Assembly (NCBI RefSeq): GCF_004684245.1
Contig: NZ_CP038452.1
Coordinates: forward strand, 558,001 to 622,000
From: Thermus caldilimi
Lineage (GTDB): Bacteria; Deinococcota; Deinococci; Deinococcales; Thermaceae
Direction: 5' to 3'
Length of the DNA: 64,000 nucleotides
The notes beneath the pieces were generated by a model, which was not told the DNA's origin, ran no database searches, and saw only the letters and a list, made by a program, of their open reading frames with translations. Each line of letters opens with the position of its first letter. The first letter of the stretch is position 1. Shown in pieces: positions 37,310 through 45,676 of this stretch. The translations under genes were made by a program, and so were the position numbers.

Positions 37310-37784
37310 AAAAAGGATAGGCGGCCCTGCACCTTCAACATCCCGCGCTTGACCTTTTGGCCTGAAGTCAGGTCTGGTGAACCGAGGCTGGGAGTTCCAT
37401 GGGGAAGGGCACTGGTAGCAGCTTGTACCTGACCCTTTTGTCCCATGGCAGTGTTGAGGTTAACGAGAAATTCAGGCCACAGGGACAGTGCGTCTGCCTC
37501 CCTCTGCTAGGGGGTTGGTTGGATGGGCTGAGGCTACAGGGTGGGGGATTCCCAAGGGGGGCCGAGGGATCGTGAAGGAAGAGCTAGAAGGACATAAGGC
37601 TCGGGTCGGAAATTACGAAGCGTGCCGCGGAGTCGTCCGTGCCCGCGGTTGCACGCTTGCACAAGGGAGCTAGTTCAGAACAGCGTTTACCGGGGGACTC
37701 GGGCAAAGCCCTGTTCCAGCATCCTGGGCTCTGGCGGAAATGGGTAGGGGCTTGGGCTAGAATACTATCGAAGGAGCAAGTCAC
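37310..37784. other. Intergenic region without a supported gene
   Basis: About 475 bp between the sigma-factor operon and the Nudix gene. Short frames exist but none looks coding. A box like TAGAAT-ACTATC with AAGGAGC precedes the Nudix ATG. Confidence 0.45.
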
Positions 37785-38222
37785 ATGGCGAGCAAACCCG
37801 TCCGGCATAGCATAGAGTGCTGGATCATTTGTCGCAGGGTGGGTGCAGAGGATGCCGTTCTTCTCTTACACGTGGTGGAGGAGCCTGATATCCCGGGCGG
37901 CTTCTGGCAACCTATTACGGGAGGAATCAAGGAGGGTGAAGCCTCGCACGAAGCTTGCGTTCGGGAGATCTATGAGGAAACATCCCTGAGAGTACGGGCT
38001 GAGGATCTCCACCAGGTTCCCGGGCACTGGGAGTTTCAGCTACCCCATCAGGTCATCCGGAAAGATCTGTATTGGGTGGAGGTTTCTGAAACCGCCATTC
38101 GTATTGCCCCTGAGGAGCATGACGACTGGAAGTGGGTGCCCATCTCCGCCGTGGAGTCGGAGCTCCACTGGGAATCCAATCGCCGCACGTGGAAGGCAGT
38201 GCTCAGCTGCCTCCGATTATAA
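37785..38222 (+). CDS. Nudix hydrolase
   Basis: 145 aa. The Nudix box GGIKEGEASHEACVREIYEE is complete (GxxxxxExxxxxxxREuxEE) at about residues 46-65, so pyrophosphohydrolase activity is likely. The substrate cannot be told. GC is lower than in the core genes and it begins the accessory zone, so horizontal origin is likely. AAGGAGC lies upstream of the ATG. Confidence 0.88.
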   Translation: MASKPVRHSIECWIICRRVGAEDAVLLLHVVEEPDIPGGFWQPITGGIKEGEASHEACVREIYEETSLRVRAEDLHQVPGHWEFQLPHQVIRKDLYWVEVSETAIRIAPEEHDDWKWVPISAVESELHWESNRRTWKAVLSCLRL

Positions 38223-38245
38223 GTTAGAAAGTAGGGTCACTGGGC

Positions 38246-38470
38246 TTACGCCCCCGATTTTGTACTCTGCCCTTCTCCTCCATGTGAGGCTTTTCCAGCC
38301 TCCGCTAAGGCCTCCTTTCTCCTCCCTGGTGACGGGCGTAGCCGGTACCTTGCCTCGCGGCAAAGAACGGCTCCATCACCGGGTTCCCCCGAGGACCTGT
38401 CAGGCTGTCCGCTTCCTTGAGGGGGCGTGTTCTGGAAACCCTCTGGCGATCCAGAAGAAGCAACTCTCGT
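38246..38470 (-). repeat. Diverged dispersed repeat, copy A
   Basis: Shares long stretches with copy B (40571-40930): CTCCATGTGAGGCT, the GACGGGCGTAG...GTACCTTGCC block, CATCACCGGG, and TTCTGGAAACCCTCTGGC. On the minus strand it ends in a hairpin GGGGGC-GTAA-GCCC with a GNRA-type loop. The matching parts are non-coding or degenerate. Possibly an IS200/IS605-type end or a structured RNA remnant. Confidence 0.6.
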
Positions 38471-38789
38471 TCCCCGACGGTAGTGCCGCGGCATTGCTCA
38501 GCTAGCGTCAACCTGTAGGAGGCTCACGGCCCTCAGGTTGCCTCGGGTAGGACGCAACCAAGAAGGAAAGGGAAAGAGGCCTCGAGGACCCCAGGTTCAA
38601 CCCTGGCCGCCCGGAGGCCGTGCCACCTCGACCGGAAGGCTTTCAGGCCTTCCACTTGGTGTTGACGGACCTTTGACGGATCACGAGGCACGCTGGTTCT
38701 GGAGGTGAAGAAGCTGCATAGGAAAGACCATTTGACGCAGGTTGGGGCGTTTTTTAGGCGCGCTGCGGGTGCTTCTAAGTGGGTGGCCC
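38471..38789. other. Intergenic region without a supported gene
   Basis: It contains one conspicuous stem (CCAGG-TTCAAC-CCTGG near 38602) that resembles a tRNA T-arm, but no cloverleaf can be completed around it. Confidence 0.4.
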
Positions 38790-39038
38790 GTCTCCGTTTC
38801 CTACCGGCGGGACCCGGGAGCCCTGCAACTATTGCGGGAGGTTAAAAGCAACGTGCGCAAGACCTTTAATTTCGTAGAACCCCTCCGTGGCCTGGGCGAG
38901 GAGGTCTATTGGGTGGATCACTTTCGCCTCTACGTTTGGGTCAAGGGCGGGCTCCTCGTCATCGACCATGGGTTCACGGCTAACCAGAAGGAGCTGTCCA
39001 TGCACCTAGCGAAGCTGGCAATGGGGCGGATCCGCTAA
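38790..39038 (+). pseudogene. Truncated tandem copy of the following secreted protein
   Basis: The frame reads SVSYRRDPGALQLLRE and later YVWVKGGLLVIDHGFTANQK, ending LAKLAMGRIR. The next gene has FVCKFKGGLLMISVQNKD and LAKKALGRIK in the same order. The N-terminal half with signal peptide and CDLVTKEEV motif is missing, so it is a 5'-truncated paralogue. Confidence 0.65.
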
Positions 39039-39146
39039 GGGGGTGGTGGATGGGAAGGTCTGAGGCGTTGGCTTTCTGGCTTTGGATCACCACTGTGCGG
39101 GTTTTTAGGAGCGTGCTCCGGTCTGGGATAACGGGAGGTGCGAAGC

Positions 39147-39596
39147 ATGAAAGGAAAGCTCGTGGTCGTTTTGGCGGTAGCCCTGTGCCCGGTGCTCTTG
39201 CCTTTCGGCAAAGCCGGTAGCGGGGGCAATGCCTGTGATCTTGTGACCAAGGAGGAGGTGGAGGAAATCATCGGACAAAAGATCAATACCGTGGAGGTGC
39301 AGCCAGGGTACGGGAACTGCATCTACTCTACTAAGGAGAAATTCCTTAACGAGACCTTGAAGATTCCGGTCGTTACCATTGGTTACACTCGGAGCGACGT
39401 TCAGGAACGGTGGAACTCCTGGTCCTCCATGCCGAAGAGCGAAACCATCAAGGGACTTGGCGATGGGGCCGTTTGGTCCCCCACCTACGGATTTTTCGTC
39501 TGCAAATTCAAGGGAGGGCTCCTGATGATCTCGGTACAAAACAAGGATATGGCCATTAAGCTTGCGAAGAAGGCTCTGGGACGCATAAAACCGTGA
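39147..39596 (+). CDS. Secreted protein with CDLVTKEEVEEIIG motif, unknown function
   Basis: About 149 aa from the ATG at 39147 (GGGAGG upstream). Signal peptide to about residue 23, then NACDLVTKEEVEEIIGQ, a motif type shared by DUF3558-like exported proteins, a second cysteine in YGNCIYS and a third in FFVCKFKG. The function is unknown. A truncated copy precedes it. GC is lower than in the core genome. Confidence 0.65.
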   Translation: MKGKLVVVLAVALCPVLLPFGKAGSGGNACDLVTKEEVEEIIGQKINTVEVQPGYGNCIYSTKEKFLNETLKIPVVTIGYTRSDVQERWNSWSSMPKSETIKGLGDGAVWSPTYGFFVCKFKGGLLMISVQNKDMAIKLAKKALGRIKP

Positions 39597-39639
39597 CGTG
39601 CGTGGGTTCGGAGACACAGCCACCCGGCTTATCTGTCGC

Positions 39640-39989
39640 TGGAGGGGCCCATTCAACGGGCGTTCCTGGCGGACCGTATCCGCAGGGGCAAGGCCCTTGC
39701 GGCAACATCCCATGGGGCGGCTTCAGGGATACTGCCTAACAGGAGCCGCCTGGTGGGCCGGGCAAGCCTCCCCGAGGCACTGGACACTGGAAGGGCGGTC
39801 GAAGTCCCTGGCGGTGGTCTGGACCTGGAGGAGGCGGGAATCGGTAGGACCGCCCTAGCCCGCCACTTCCTGGAGGGTAAGCCCCACGCTCTCCTTGCGG
39901 CACACCCGGAAGATGCCAACATCCCCTACACTTCCGTGGTCCGCTGGCTGGGCTTTAACCCTGGGCAGCCTGAAGAGGATTGGGCTTAG
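39640..39989 (+). pseudogene. Fragment of a BTAD/AAA transcriptional regulator (ATPase part)
   Basis: In one frame SRLVGRASLPEALDTGRA and EEAGIGRTALARHFLEGKPH read like the start of the AAA_16 domain that follows the BTAD domain in SARP-type regulators. The Walker A is degraded (EAGIGRTAL, Lys replaced by Arg). It ends after VVRWLGFNPGQPEEDWA with a stop. Both ends of the original gene are missing. Confidence 0.55.
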
Positions 39990-40468
39990 ACGCTGAGCCC
40001 GTACTTCTGGAACAGGGCTTCCATGAGGTCCATAAGCTCCTCCTCCCTTTCCTCCCGATAGAGGCGGCGGATCCTTTCCACCTCTTCCTGGGGCAGCACC
40101 TCCATGAGGAGGTAGGAGCTGGCCTCGGCGGTGCGGGACACCGCATAGGCGAGGAGGGCCTCGAGGGCCTCGGCCCGGGCTCCTCCAAAGGAGTCTTCGG
40201 TGTAAACCAGCGCCTCCACGGTACGGCCCCCTAGGGGTCCCCGGCCCAGATCCCTCAACACCACCCCCACCCCGGAAACGGGGCCGCCCAGAGGAATCTG
40301 CTCGATGAACTCCCCGAAGGCGGCGGGCTCGTGGGGGTTGCGCGCCCGGTACTTGTTGGTGTACCGGGCCAGATTCTCCATGGGGACCCGGAACCCCAGG
40401 CCCAGCACCGGGCCGGAGACCTCCAGCATCACCCTCTTGCCCACGGTTTGGTCTGGCAACTTGTACAT
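39986..40468 (-). CDS. Conserved-looking protein of unknown function
   Basis: 160 aa, no signal peptide or membrane segment, rich in Glu and Arg at the C-terminus (EEVERIRRLYREEREEEL, likely coiled coil). No frameshift and normal host-like GC, which sets it apart from the debris around it. I do not recognise a family. It converges with the AAA fragment and overlaps its stop by 4 nt. Confidence 0.6.
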   Translation of the reverse strand: MYKLPDQTVGKRVMLEVSGPVLGLGFRVPMENLARYTNKYRARNPHEPAAFGEFIEQIPLGGPVSGVGVVLRDLGRGPLGGRTVEALVYTEDSFGGARAEALEALLAYAVSRTAEASSYLLMEVLPQEEVERIRRLYREEREEELMDLMEALFQKYGLSV

Positions 40469-40570
40469 TTCCTACCCCGGTATGCAGTCATCTTAGCACA
40501 CACCCGATACGGACCAGGGCCAGGTCCAGAAGTTGGTCAATCTCTCTCCTGGGCTCTTCGCCCCTTAGGG

Positions 40571-40930
40571 GCTTGCGCCCCCAATCTTGTACTCTCTAGC
40601 CCCCTCCTCCATGTGAGGCTCTACGAGCCTCTGCTAAGGCTTTCCTGGGTGTCCGGTACCCCAGCCCAGAGTGGAGCCGCTTTGCGACCCCCACCCCAAG
40701 TGAACCGTCCCTCATGGTAGCCGCAACCTCTCCGCTATCACCTCCTTCAGCTCCGTCAGGTCCTTCGCCTCCAAGAAGAGGTCCCGGTTCTCCCCCTTGG
40801 TCACGGGCGTAGTCCGTACCTTGCCCCGCGAGAAAAGCGACTACATCACCGGGTACCCCCGAGGTCCCCTTAGGCTGTCTGCGTCCTTAAGGGGACACGT
40901 TCTGGAAACCCTCTGGCCGTCTCCAAGAAG
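40571..40930 (-). repeat. Diverged dispersed repeat, copy B
   Basis: Matches copy A (38246-38470) at both ends, with about 150 bp extra in the middle. The extra part on the minus strand reads ENRDLFLEAKDLTELKEVIA before a stop, so copy B may keep the 3' end of a lost gene. On the minus strand it ends in hairpin GGGGGC-GCAA-GCCCC, a GNRA loop like copy A. Confidence 0.6.
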
Positions 40931-41182
40931 CGACTGCCCCATCCACTCGTGGCTCAAGTCAGCCGTCAGGCTAGGTTTCCTGGCTCCCCTCTGGTCGTGG
41001 TAAAATGATGGCTTGCGGTAATCCTCCCCTCAGCTCTTGGATAGCAACCTTTGCCCGCTTCCGTACCTCCAAGCCGCCTCGGGGAAAGCGGAACACCGCC
41101 CAGGCCAGCATCAGCCTTGAGCTAGCTTGCAGACACTCGGCATTCTGAGTAGGGGAGTCAAACCCCTGGCCAGGGCAGGAAC

Positions 41183-41308
41183 CTAGCCTTGGGGCTGACG
41201 CCTGGCCAAAGCGATGCACTCCCCAAGAGACATTTTGGCTAGCTCCCCTGCCTTAGCATCACGCAAAGGGTAGAGGTTGCCTTTTAGGAGGGCGATTGCC
41301 ACTTCCTC
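41183..41308 (-). pseudogene. Possible UPF0175-type antitoxin remnant
   Basis: About 41 codons: EEVAIALLKGNLYPLRDAKA followed by GELAKMSLGECIALARRQ and a stop. The AKxGELAxMSLxE pattern is that of UPF0175 proteins. The 5' part is lost. Confidence 0.4.
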
Positions 41309-41349
41309 CTTGCCAATGGGTTGTTTCGAGCTCCCATATCATATCTTCT

Positions 41350-41585
41350 TCGCGTACTCCTTCGCCAGGGTGTTGTCCGAGAAGCAGGAGGCCCGCCAGC
41401 TCAGCAACTCAACAAGCTACGGGCTCCGCCCGTGGTCCCGGTACTTCCACAGTGTGTTGGAATTAATACCGTAGGCACAGGCGATCTCTACCGCTCTCTT
41501 CTCGCCTTTGACGGCCTCCACAGCGATCTGGAACTTCACCTAGGGTGGAAGGGACTCGGCCTTTTTCGCTTTTCTTTCCCTTCCC
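41350..41585 (-). pseudogene. IS3-family transposase OrfA remnant
   Basis: Minus strand reads KFQIAVEAVKGEKRAVEIAC then AYGINSNTLWKYRD, the helix-turn-helix of IS3/IS911 OrfA. A shifted KRKRPSPFHP block just before it matches the usual N-terminus. Stops and frameshifts break it, and no OrfB or inverted repeats are seen. Confidence 0.7.
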
Positions 41586-41830
41586 TCGATGCTAAGCGTA
41601 TGGCCTAAGAGTCGCGTGTCCCCTTAGGCCTACCCTGCACTGTGTTCCAGCACTTCTTTTGAGCCCACCTGGCGCGCCTGGGGGTGCACGTGGCGGTTCT
41701 CAACCTGAATCGCCACCACGGGGGGTGGCACGGCTACAGGGGTGGGACTACATCACCTCCCTGACTGAAAGAGGCGCGGACGTGAGCGTAAAGTTTAAAC
41801 CATCGGAACCGCCCGGCCTCGACCTAGGCC

Positions 41831-41936
41831 GCCCAACAGCTGGAGCATCACAGCTTCCACTCTCCTGGAACAATAAGGGCACGGTAACACGGTCTTTTCC
41901 TCGGCTAAGAGGGTTGGCTCCAGAGAGTTGTTGGGC
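41831..41936 (-). other. attC recombination site of the GNAT cassette
   Basis: On the minus strand it begins GCCCAAC (R'', RYYYAAC) and ends GTTGGGC (R', GTTRRRY), perfect complements 106 bp apart. The inner arms GGAGC (L'') and GCTCC (L') also pair, with extra bases between R'' and L'', as expected for extrahelical bases. It lies just downstream of the GNAT stop, the normal place for an integron attC. Confidence 0.75.
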
Positions 41937-42779
41937 CCGCCTCATAATTCTTGTGCCTCCTGTGGTGAAGGAAAGATATACCATCGGTAACGAGCAATCT
42001 CCCGAAAGCCGATCCGCCGATATACGGTTTCGCCCATCGGAGTTGCTTGAAGGGAGGCCAGCCGAGCTCCGCGGTCGAAGCCGGCGGATATAACAGCGCG
42101 GGTGACCAACTCACCGAGGCCTCGCCTCCGATACGCCGGGCTTACACCGACGTGGATTACCTCGGCGACCCCATGGCTCACGTACACCATCGCACCTGCC
42201 ACTGGGCTGCGCTCGAGATAGGCAACAATGGCCACGATATGTGGCGCCGATAGGCTTCTCACGTCTGGATACGCCGCCCACCAAGTGTCGGCCCGTACCC
42301 CCAACTCCCGAAAGCCGCTGGAGACCGCGGTGAGGAAGTCCTCCCGCTGCTCATCGGTGTTGACCTCCTGCATCGTGACGCCAGGAAGAACCGGGGGCGG
42401 CTGGATGGGGGCTTCGAGAACCATCTGGGGGCTGTCGCTATCAGCCTTGCGGCCGATGGATTTCATGGTCGCATCTACATCGGGATCCAGCGGCCCCATC
42501 GCATGCAGAGTAAAGCCGCGCCCTCTTTCCTCGAAGAACCTCCGCGCCCGGCTGACAACCTCCTTTGCCGGAAGGCCGGGATGCACCCTTAGGGCGCCGT
42601 TCCATAGGGCAGGGTCCAGCGGCGCGCCCGCATAGAGGAGCAAGCCGCCCTCCTCGTGCACCACACCGCGGGACCGCCGTGTAATTTCACGAATGGTCTC
42701 GGCGAGATTCTGATGGACCAGCTCGACTATATCGGCTTGGTACATCTTGTGTGGGTGTAACAGACCGGCCGAGGCCTAA
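41837..42779 (-). mobile_element. Integron gene cassette carrying a GNAT acetyltransferase
   Basis: Bounded by the G/TTRRRY cut points of two attC-like sites (42774-42841 upstream, 41831-41936 downstream). It holds one ORF in the standard orientation, starting within 40 bp of the upstream core site GTTAGGC and ending a few bp before the downstream attC. About 943 bp, typical cassette size. No integron integrase lies in the window, so this is an orphan (CALIN-like) insertion. Confidence 0.7.
41942..42745 (-). CDS. GNAT-family N-acetyltransferase (cassette gene)
   Basis: 267 aa. The acetyl-CoA-binding motif A is in EVIHVGVSPAYRRRGLGELV (RRRGLG, about residues 212-217), and YRRIGFREIARY is motif B near the C-terminus. 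The N-terminal 120 residues are a diverged partner domain. Codon use and GC (clearly lower than in neighbours) differ from the host. Substrate unknown. Acetyltransferases are common in integron cassettes. Transcription may come from the promoter at 42929-42958. Confidence 0.85.
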   Translation of the reverse strand: MYQADIVELVHQNLAETIREITRRSRGVVHEEGGLLLYAGAPLDPALWNGALRVHPGLPAKEVVSRARRFFEERGRGFTLHAMGPLDPDVDATMKSIGRKADSDSPQMVLEAPIQPPPVLPGVTMQEVNTDEQREDFLTAVSSGFRELGVRADTWWAAYPDVRSLSAPHIVAIVAYLERSPVAGAMVYVSHGVAEVIHVGVSPAYRRRGLGELVTRAVISAGFDRGARLASLQATPMGETVYRRIGFREIARYRWYIFPSPQEAQEL

Positions 42780-42841
42780 CGACCCGCGTTTCAGCAGCGG
42801 CCAAGGGTAGCGAAGCCGTCCGCTAGAAACGCAAGCTGGGC
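42774..42841 (-). other. Second attC-like site, upstream of the GNAT gene
   Basis: 68 bp on the minus strand: GCCCAGC (R'', one mismatch to RYYYAAC) to GTTAGGC (R', perfect GTTRRRY). Inside, GCGTTTC...AGCGG pairs with CCGCT...GAAACGC with unpaired bases. It should be the attC of a preceding cassette whose gene is largely gone; a short frame ending LADGFATLGRC runs into it. Confidence 0.65.
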
Positions 42842-42928
42842 GCATGCGCATGCCGCCACAAGACCGCTCAGCTTCACGCGCCGTCCTCCGCCGCAGGCAA
42901 GTCACAAACGATAGAAGCACGTACAAAC

Positions 42929-42958
42929 ATTATACGTGCAGCCGCAGGCAAAAGACAA
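42929..42958 (-). promoter_or_regulatory. Promoter facing the GNAT cassette
   Basis: Minus strand TTGTCT (42953-42958), 18-bp spacer, TATAAT (42929-42934). It fires through the upstream attC into the GNAT gene, the role a Pc or cassette-borne promoter plays in integrons. Confidence 0.6.
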
Positions 42959-42980
42959 CAGCCGGTGATTGGCCCACACT

Positions 42981-43160
42981 CTACCCCGCCATCCTTAAGA
43001 AGACAAGGCTACGGATGAGGTTGTGCGCCAGGAGAGTGAGGTTAACCCAGGCCACCAGTCCCCAGTAGGACCGCGGCGCCAACCGGTGCAACCCAAAAGA
43101 CTGCGCTATCGCGCCAAAACGTGTCTCAATCGAGTTCCGCACTTTTTCTAAGACCCTAGT
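42981..43160 (-). pseudogene. C-terminal fragment of an IS982-like transposase
   Basis: Minus strand reads VLEKVRNSIETRFGAIAQSF, then GLHRLAPRSYWGLVAWV and LLAHNLIRSL before a TAG. The 'xxxIETxFxxLxxxF-L-R-RS-WGL' pattern is the DDE transposase C-terminus of IS982-type elements. The rest of the gene and the inverted repeats are absent. Confidence 0.6.
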
Positions 43161-43836
43161 CGTATGGCTGACCCTTCCTTGCTACCTCCTGGAAACCACT
43201 ACCCCCACAGGTGCGAATGGCCAGCGTCGGCACCCCCTCCAGCCAGCGGAGGCCCTGGTCTAACAACACCGGACCCAGCCCTTCCACCCCTACTACCAAC
43301 TCCCTTGCCCAGGCTGCCCGGCTTTTGGGGTCCTTTGGCGTGAGCGAGGACCTGGCCCTGGGGCGAGGACCTGGCCCTGGGGCTGGGCTGGGCCTATTTG
43401 GATGCCCAGGAGCCCCAGTCTGTTTTGGGGGTTCTGAACGAGCACCCAGGTGAGCACCTGAGGCGGGCCCATGCCTGCTTGGGCCTAGCCTATCGCAGCC
43501 AGGCTCTCCTAGCCTTGGGCCGGGAGGAGGCTACCTACCAAGCCCTGACGGAGGCCCTGGCCCAGGTGGCCGTGGCGGCCTTGCGGCTCGGGGAGGCGGC
43601 GTAGGCCCTCTTGGAGCGGATTCCCCTCGAGGCCTTGAGTCCTGGCGACCACAGAGGCCACGAGGAGGTTGGCTTCGCCCTCGGCCTTGGGTCCCCCCAA
43701 ACCTGTCATCCTCCAGTCATCTTGGGCTACCTAGTCTAGTTTTACCCGGCTGGGTTTACCGCTGGGTAGGGCATGGAGGGAAGAAAAAGGGGCACATCAC
43801 TGAATTTGTCGGGCAAGTTTAGCCTAAGGAGATACC
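43161..43836 (+). pseudogene. Decayed TPR-repeat protein, C-terminal part of a regulator
   Basis: From about 43370 one frame reads LGWAYLDAQEPQSVLGVLNE and AHACLGLAYRSQALLALG, Ala/Leu-rich helical repeats of TPR type, with a stop at 43604. The earlier part has several frameshifts and a 19-bp tandem duplication. It may be the 3' end of the same class of SARP/BTAD regulator as the fragments at 39640 and 59515. Confidence 0.45.
43343..43381. repeat. 19-bp tandem duplication
   Basis: The unit CGAGGACCTGGCCCTGGGG occurs twice in tandem in the decayed TPR gene. Its length is not a multiple of three, so it shifts the frame. Confidence 0.75.
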
Positions 43837-44579
43837 ATGAAAGGGAAATTCGAGAAGATCACGGGCAAGAGCTTTGATAATCCAGATGAAACGCGGCGAC
43901 CGTTCGAAAAAGGCAAGATTGACGTGATCACTGTCGGGGGGCTGCCATTCTACCGTGAAACCCTTGCGCCGGGGTGGCAGTGGTCCAAGCACGTCAAGCC
44001 GGTCGTGGGTGGCAACAGCTGCCAGCGGTTCCATGTGAAGATCTTTCTCGCAGGACGGCAACGGGTCCGGATGGATGACGGTACCGAGATGGAATTCGGT
44101 CCGGGGGACGTGGCGGTCATGCATCCTGGGCATGACGCCTGGGTAGTGGGTGATGAAGCGAACGTGTTGATCGAGCTGGCAGATATCGTCAAGATGCCTG
44201 CCGACGTGCCCGAAGAAACGCTGACAAAAATCACCCTCGAAGCGGTTCGGCGCTTCAACGAGGCCATCAACAGGCATGATGTTGATGCGGTGATGGCAGC
44301 CATGACCGAGGACTGTGTGTTCGAAAACACCTACCCGCCCCGGATGGCGCACGTTATGAGGGCCAGGCGGCCGTCCGATCTGTGTGGGAGCGATTCTTTG
44401 TGGCCAACCCAGATGCGCACTTTGAGGTTGAAGAGATGTTTGCTGTTGCTGATCGCTGTGTTGTTCGATGGATTTACAGAAAGACGAAAGAAGGAAGGCC
44501 CTGGTATCTGCGCGGCGTGGATGTGTTTCGTGTGCGGGACGGGAAGGTAGCGGAGAAGTTCTCCTACGTCAAAGGTTAG
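43837..44579 (+). pseudogene. Cupin plus SnoaL-like two-domain protein, one frameshift
   Basis: Residues 1-125 are a cupin: RFHVKIFLAGRQRVRMDDG and FGPGDVAVMHPGHDAWVVGD. From about residue 128 a SnoaL/NTF2-like domain follows (AVRRFNEAINRHDVDAVMAA, MTEDCVFENTYPP). The second half continues only after adding one base in the C4 run at 44338-44341, giving AVRSVWERFFVANPDAHFEV to VFRVRDGKVAEKFSYVKG. About 55% GC and atypical codons point to recent acquisition; function unknown. AAGGAG lies before the ATG. Confidence 0.7.
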
Positions 44580-44979
44580 GTTGGTGACTCCTTCAGATGG
44601 TCCTCCGCATGGCCTAAGCCGAGGATGCCATTCGATGAACAGCGTTGCTCAATACGCGACGTCGCCCCGGTGCGCTTTGCGGCGCAGTCGGGTGCGGATA
44701 GGGGTGCGTAACAAGATTCCTAAAGTGGCGACTTGATCTTCGATAGAGCGACCATGGGTGCAGGTTCGGCGTAATGCGCCTTGGCCGCCCTTTTGAGCGG
44801 GGATTGGGGCTGGACGGTTCCGTTTCTCAAAGCTGGGGCGGCCCGGTTTACCCGGCGGAGGCCAAACCCCTGGCTGAAGTGCGCATCGGAGCACAGGGGG
44901 TGCGGTATTGGTCCAGATATGTTGCCAAAAGGGCACGCATGGATGCTAAGGAGTCAATCCGTTCAGAAGCCCCTCGAAC
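44580..44979. other. Region without a supported gene
   Basis: About 400 bp of mixed GC. Frames on both strands lack recognisable motifs. Confidence 0.4.
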
Positions 44980-45339
44980 CCGTTCCCGTCACGCTTCGGT
45001 CATTATGCCCTTGTACCGGGCATGGGTGAGCACTGGGCTCAGCCGCAAAACCTTCCCTTCGGACCTATCTTTGGGGTCATGAAGGAGAAGGTGGTGTTCG
45101 TGGAGATCATGGTTTCCCAGGCCGACTTTGCCGCTGGCAAATCCTGGACCGAGGCGCTGAAGCCCTTGACGGGCCATGCTGTAGACCATGTGGACCTGGA
45201 GTTCTTGCCCAAGGGCCATGAGGGCTACGAGGTCCCGCACTACGACATCCATGCCTACTTCGTGTCCCACCAGGAGCACCTGGGGAACTGCCCTGCCCCC
45301 AAGCCCGCCCCCAAAGGAGTGCCCCACATGAAAGAGTGA
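44980..45339 (+). pseudogene. 3' part of a DUF5602-like exported protein gene
   Basis: The frame reads ALVPGMGEHWAQPQNLPFGP, then HVDLEFLPKGHEGYEVPHYD and IHAYFVSHQEHL, resembling histidine-rich DUF5602-type proteins. The N-terminus with signal peptide is missing, and no start signal is seen before 45022. The stretch is host-like in GC. Confidence 0.5.
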
Positions 45340-45539
45340 GGGAGCCGCTGGGTGACAATCATCGCCCACTGGGGCTTTGAGCGCTTTGTGCGGGGCTATA
45401 AGCTGGCCGGCGGAGTGGAGGGTTCTGCCTCCTTCCGCCGGCCCGCCTACCCCTGGCGAAATGAGGCGGGCTACGAAGGTTGCCCGGATCTATACCATCG
45501 AGTTTGTAGGGCTGCCCTTCGGATGAGGAGGTAGGATAT

Positions 45540-45676
45540 CGCAACCCCAAACGACATTTCACGCTGGTCTTGCCCGCCCCGTTGGGTCCCACTAGGATGA
45601 GAGCCTCGCCTCTCTCCACAGTGAAAGAGATTCCATCTGCTCCTGTGGGTAGGGAAGGAAAAGGGCCTCTAGCCAC
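45540..45676 (-). pseudogene. Fragment of an ABC transporter ATPase
   Basis: Minus strand reads ISFTVERGEALILVGPNGAG followed by KTS: the strand before Walker A and the Walker A itself of an ABC ATPase. The Q-loop, signature and Walker B are gone. Confidence 0.6.

Noticed and set aside
38602-38617. T-arm-like stem CCAGG-TTCAAC-CCTGG suggesting a tRNA
   Set aside because: The loop is 6 nt rather than 7, and no acceptor, D or anticodon arms can be drawn around it.
44580-44640. Possible attC after the cupin-SnoaL gene
   Set aside because: GGTTAGG and GGCCTAAG occur, but they do not form a complementary R''/R' pair with inner arms.
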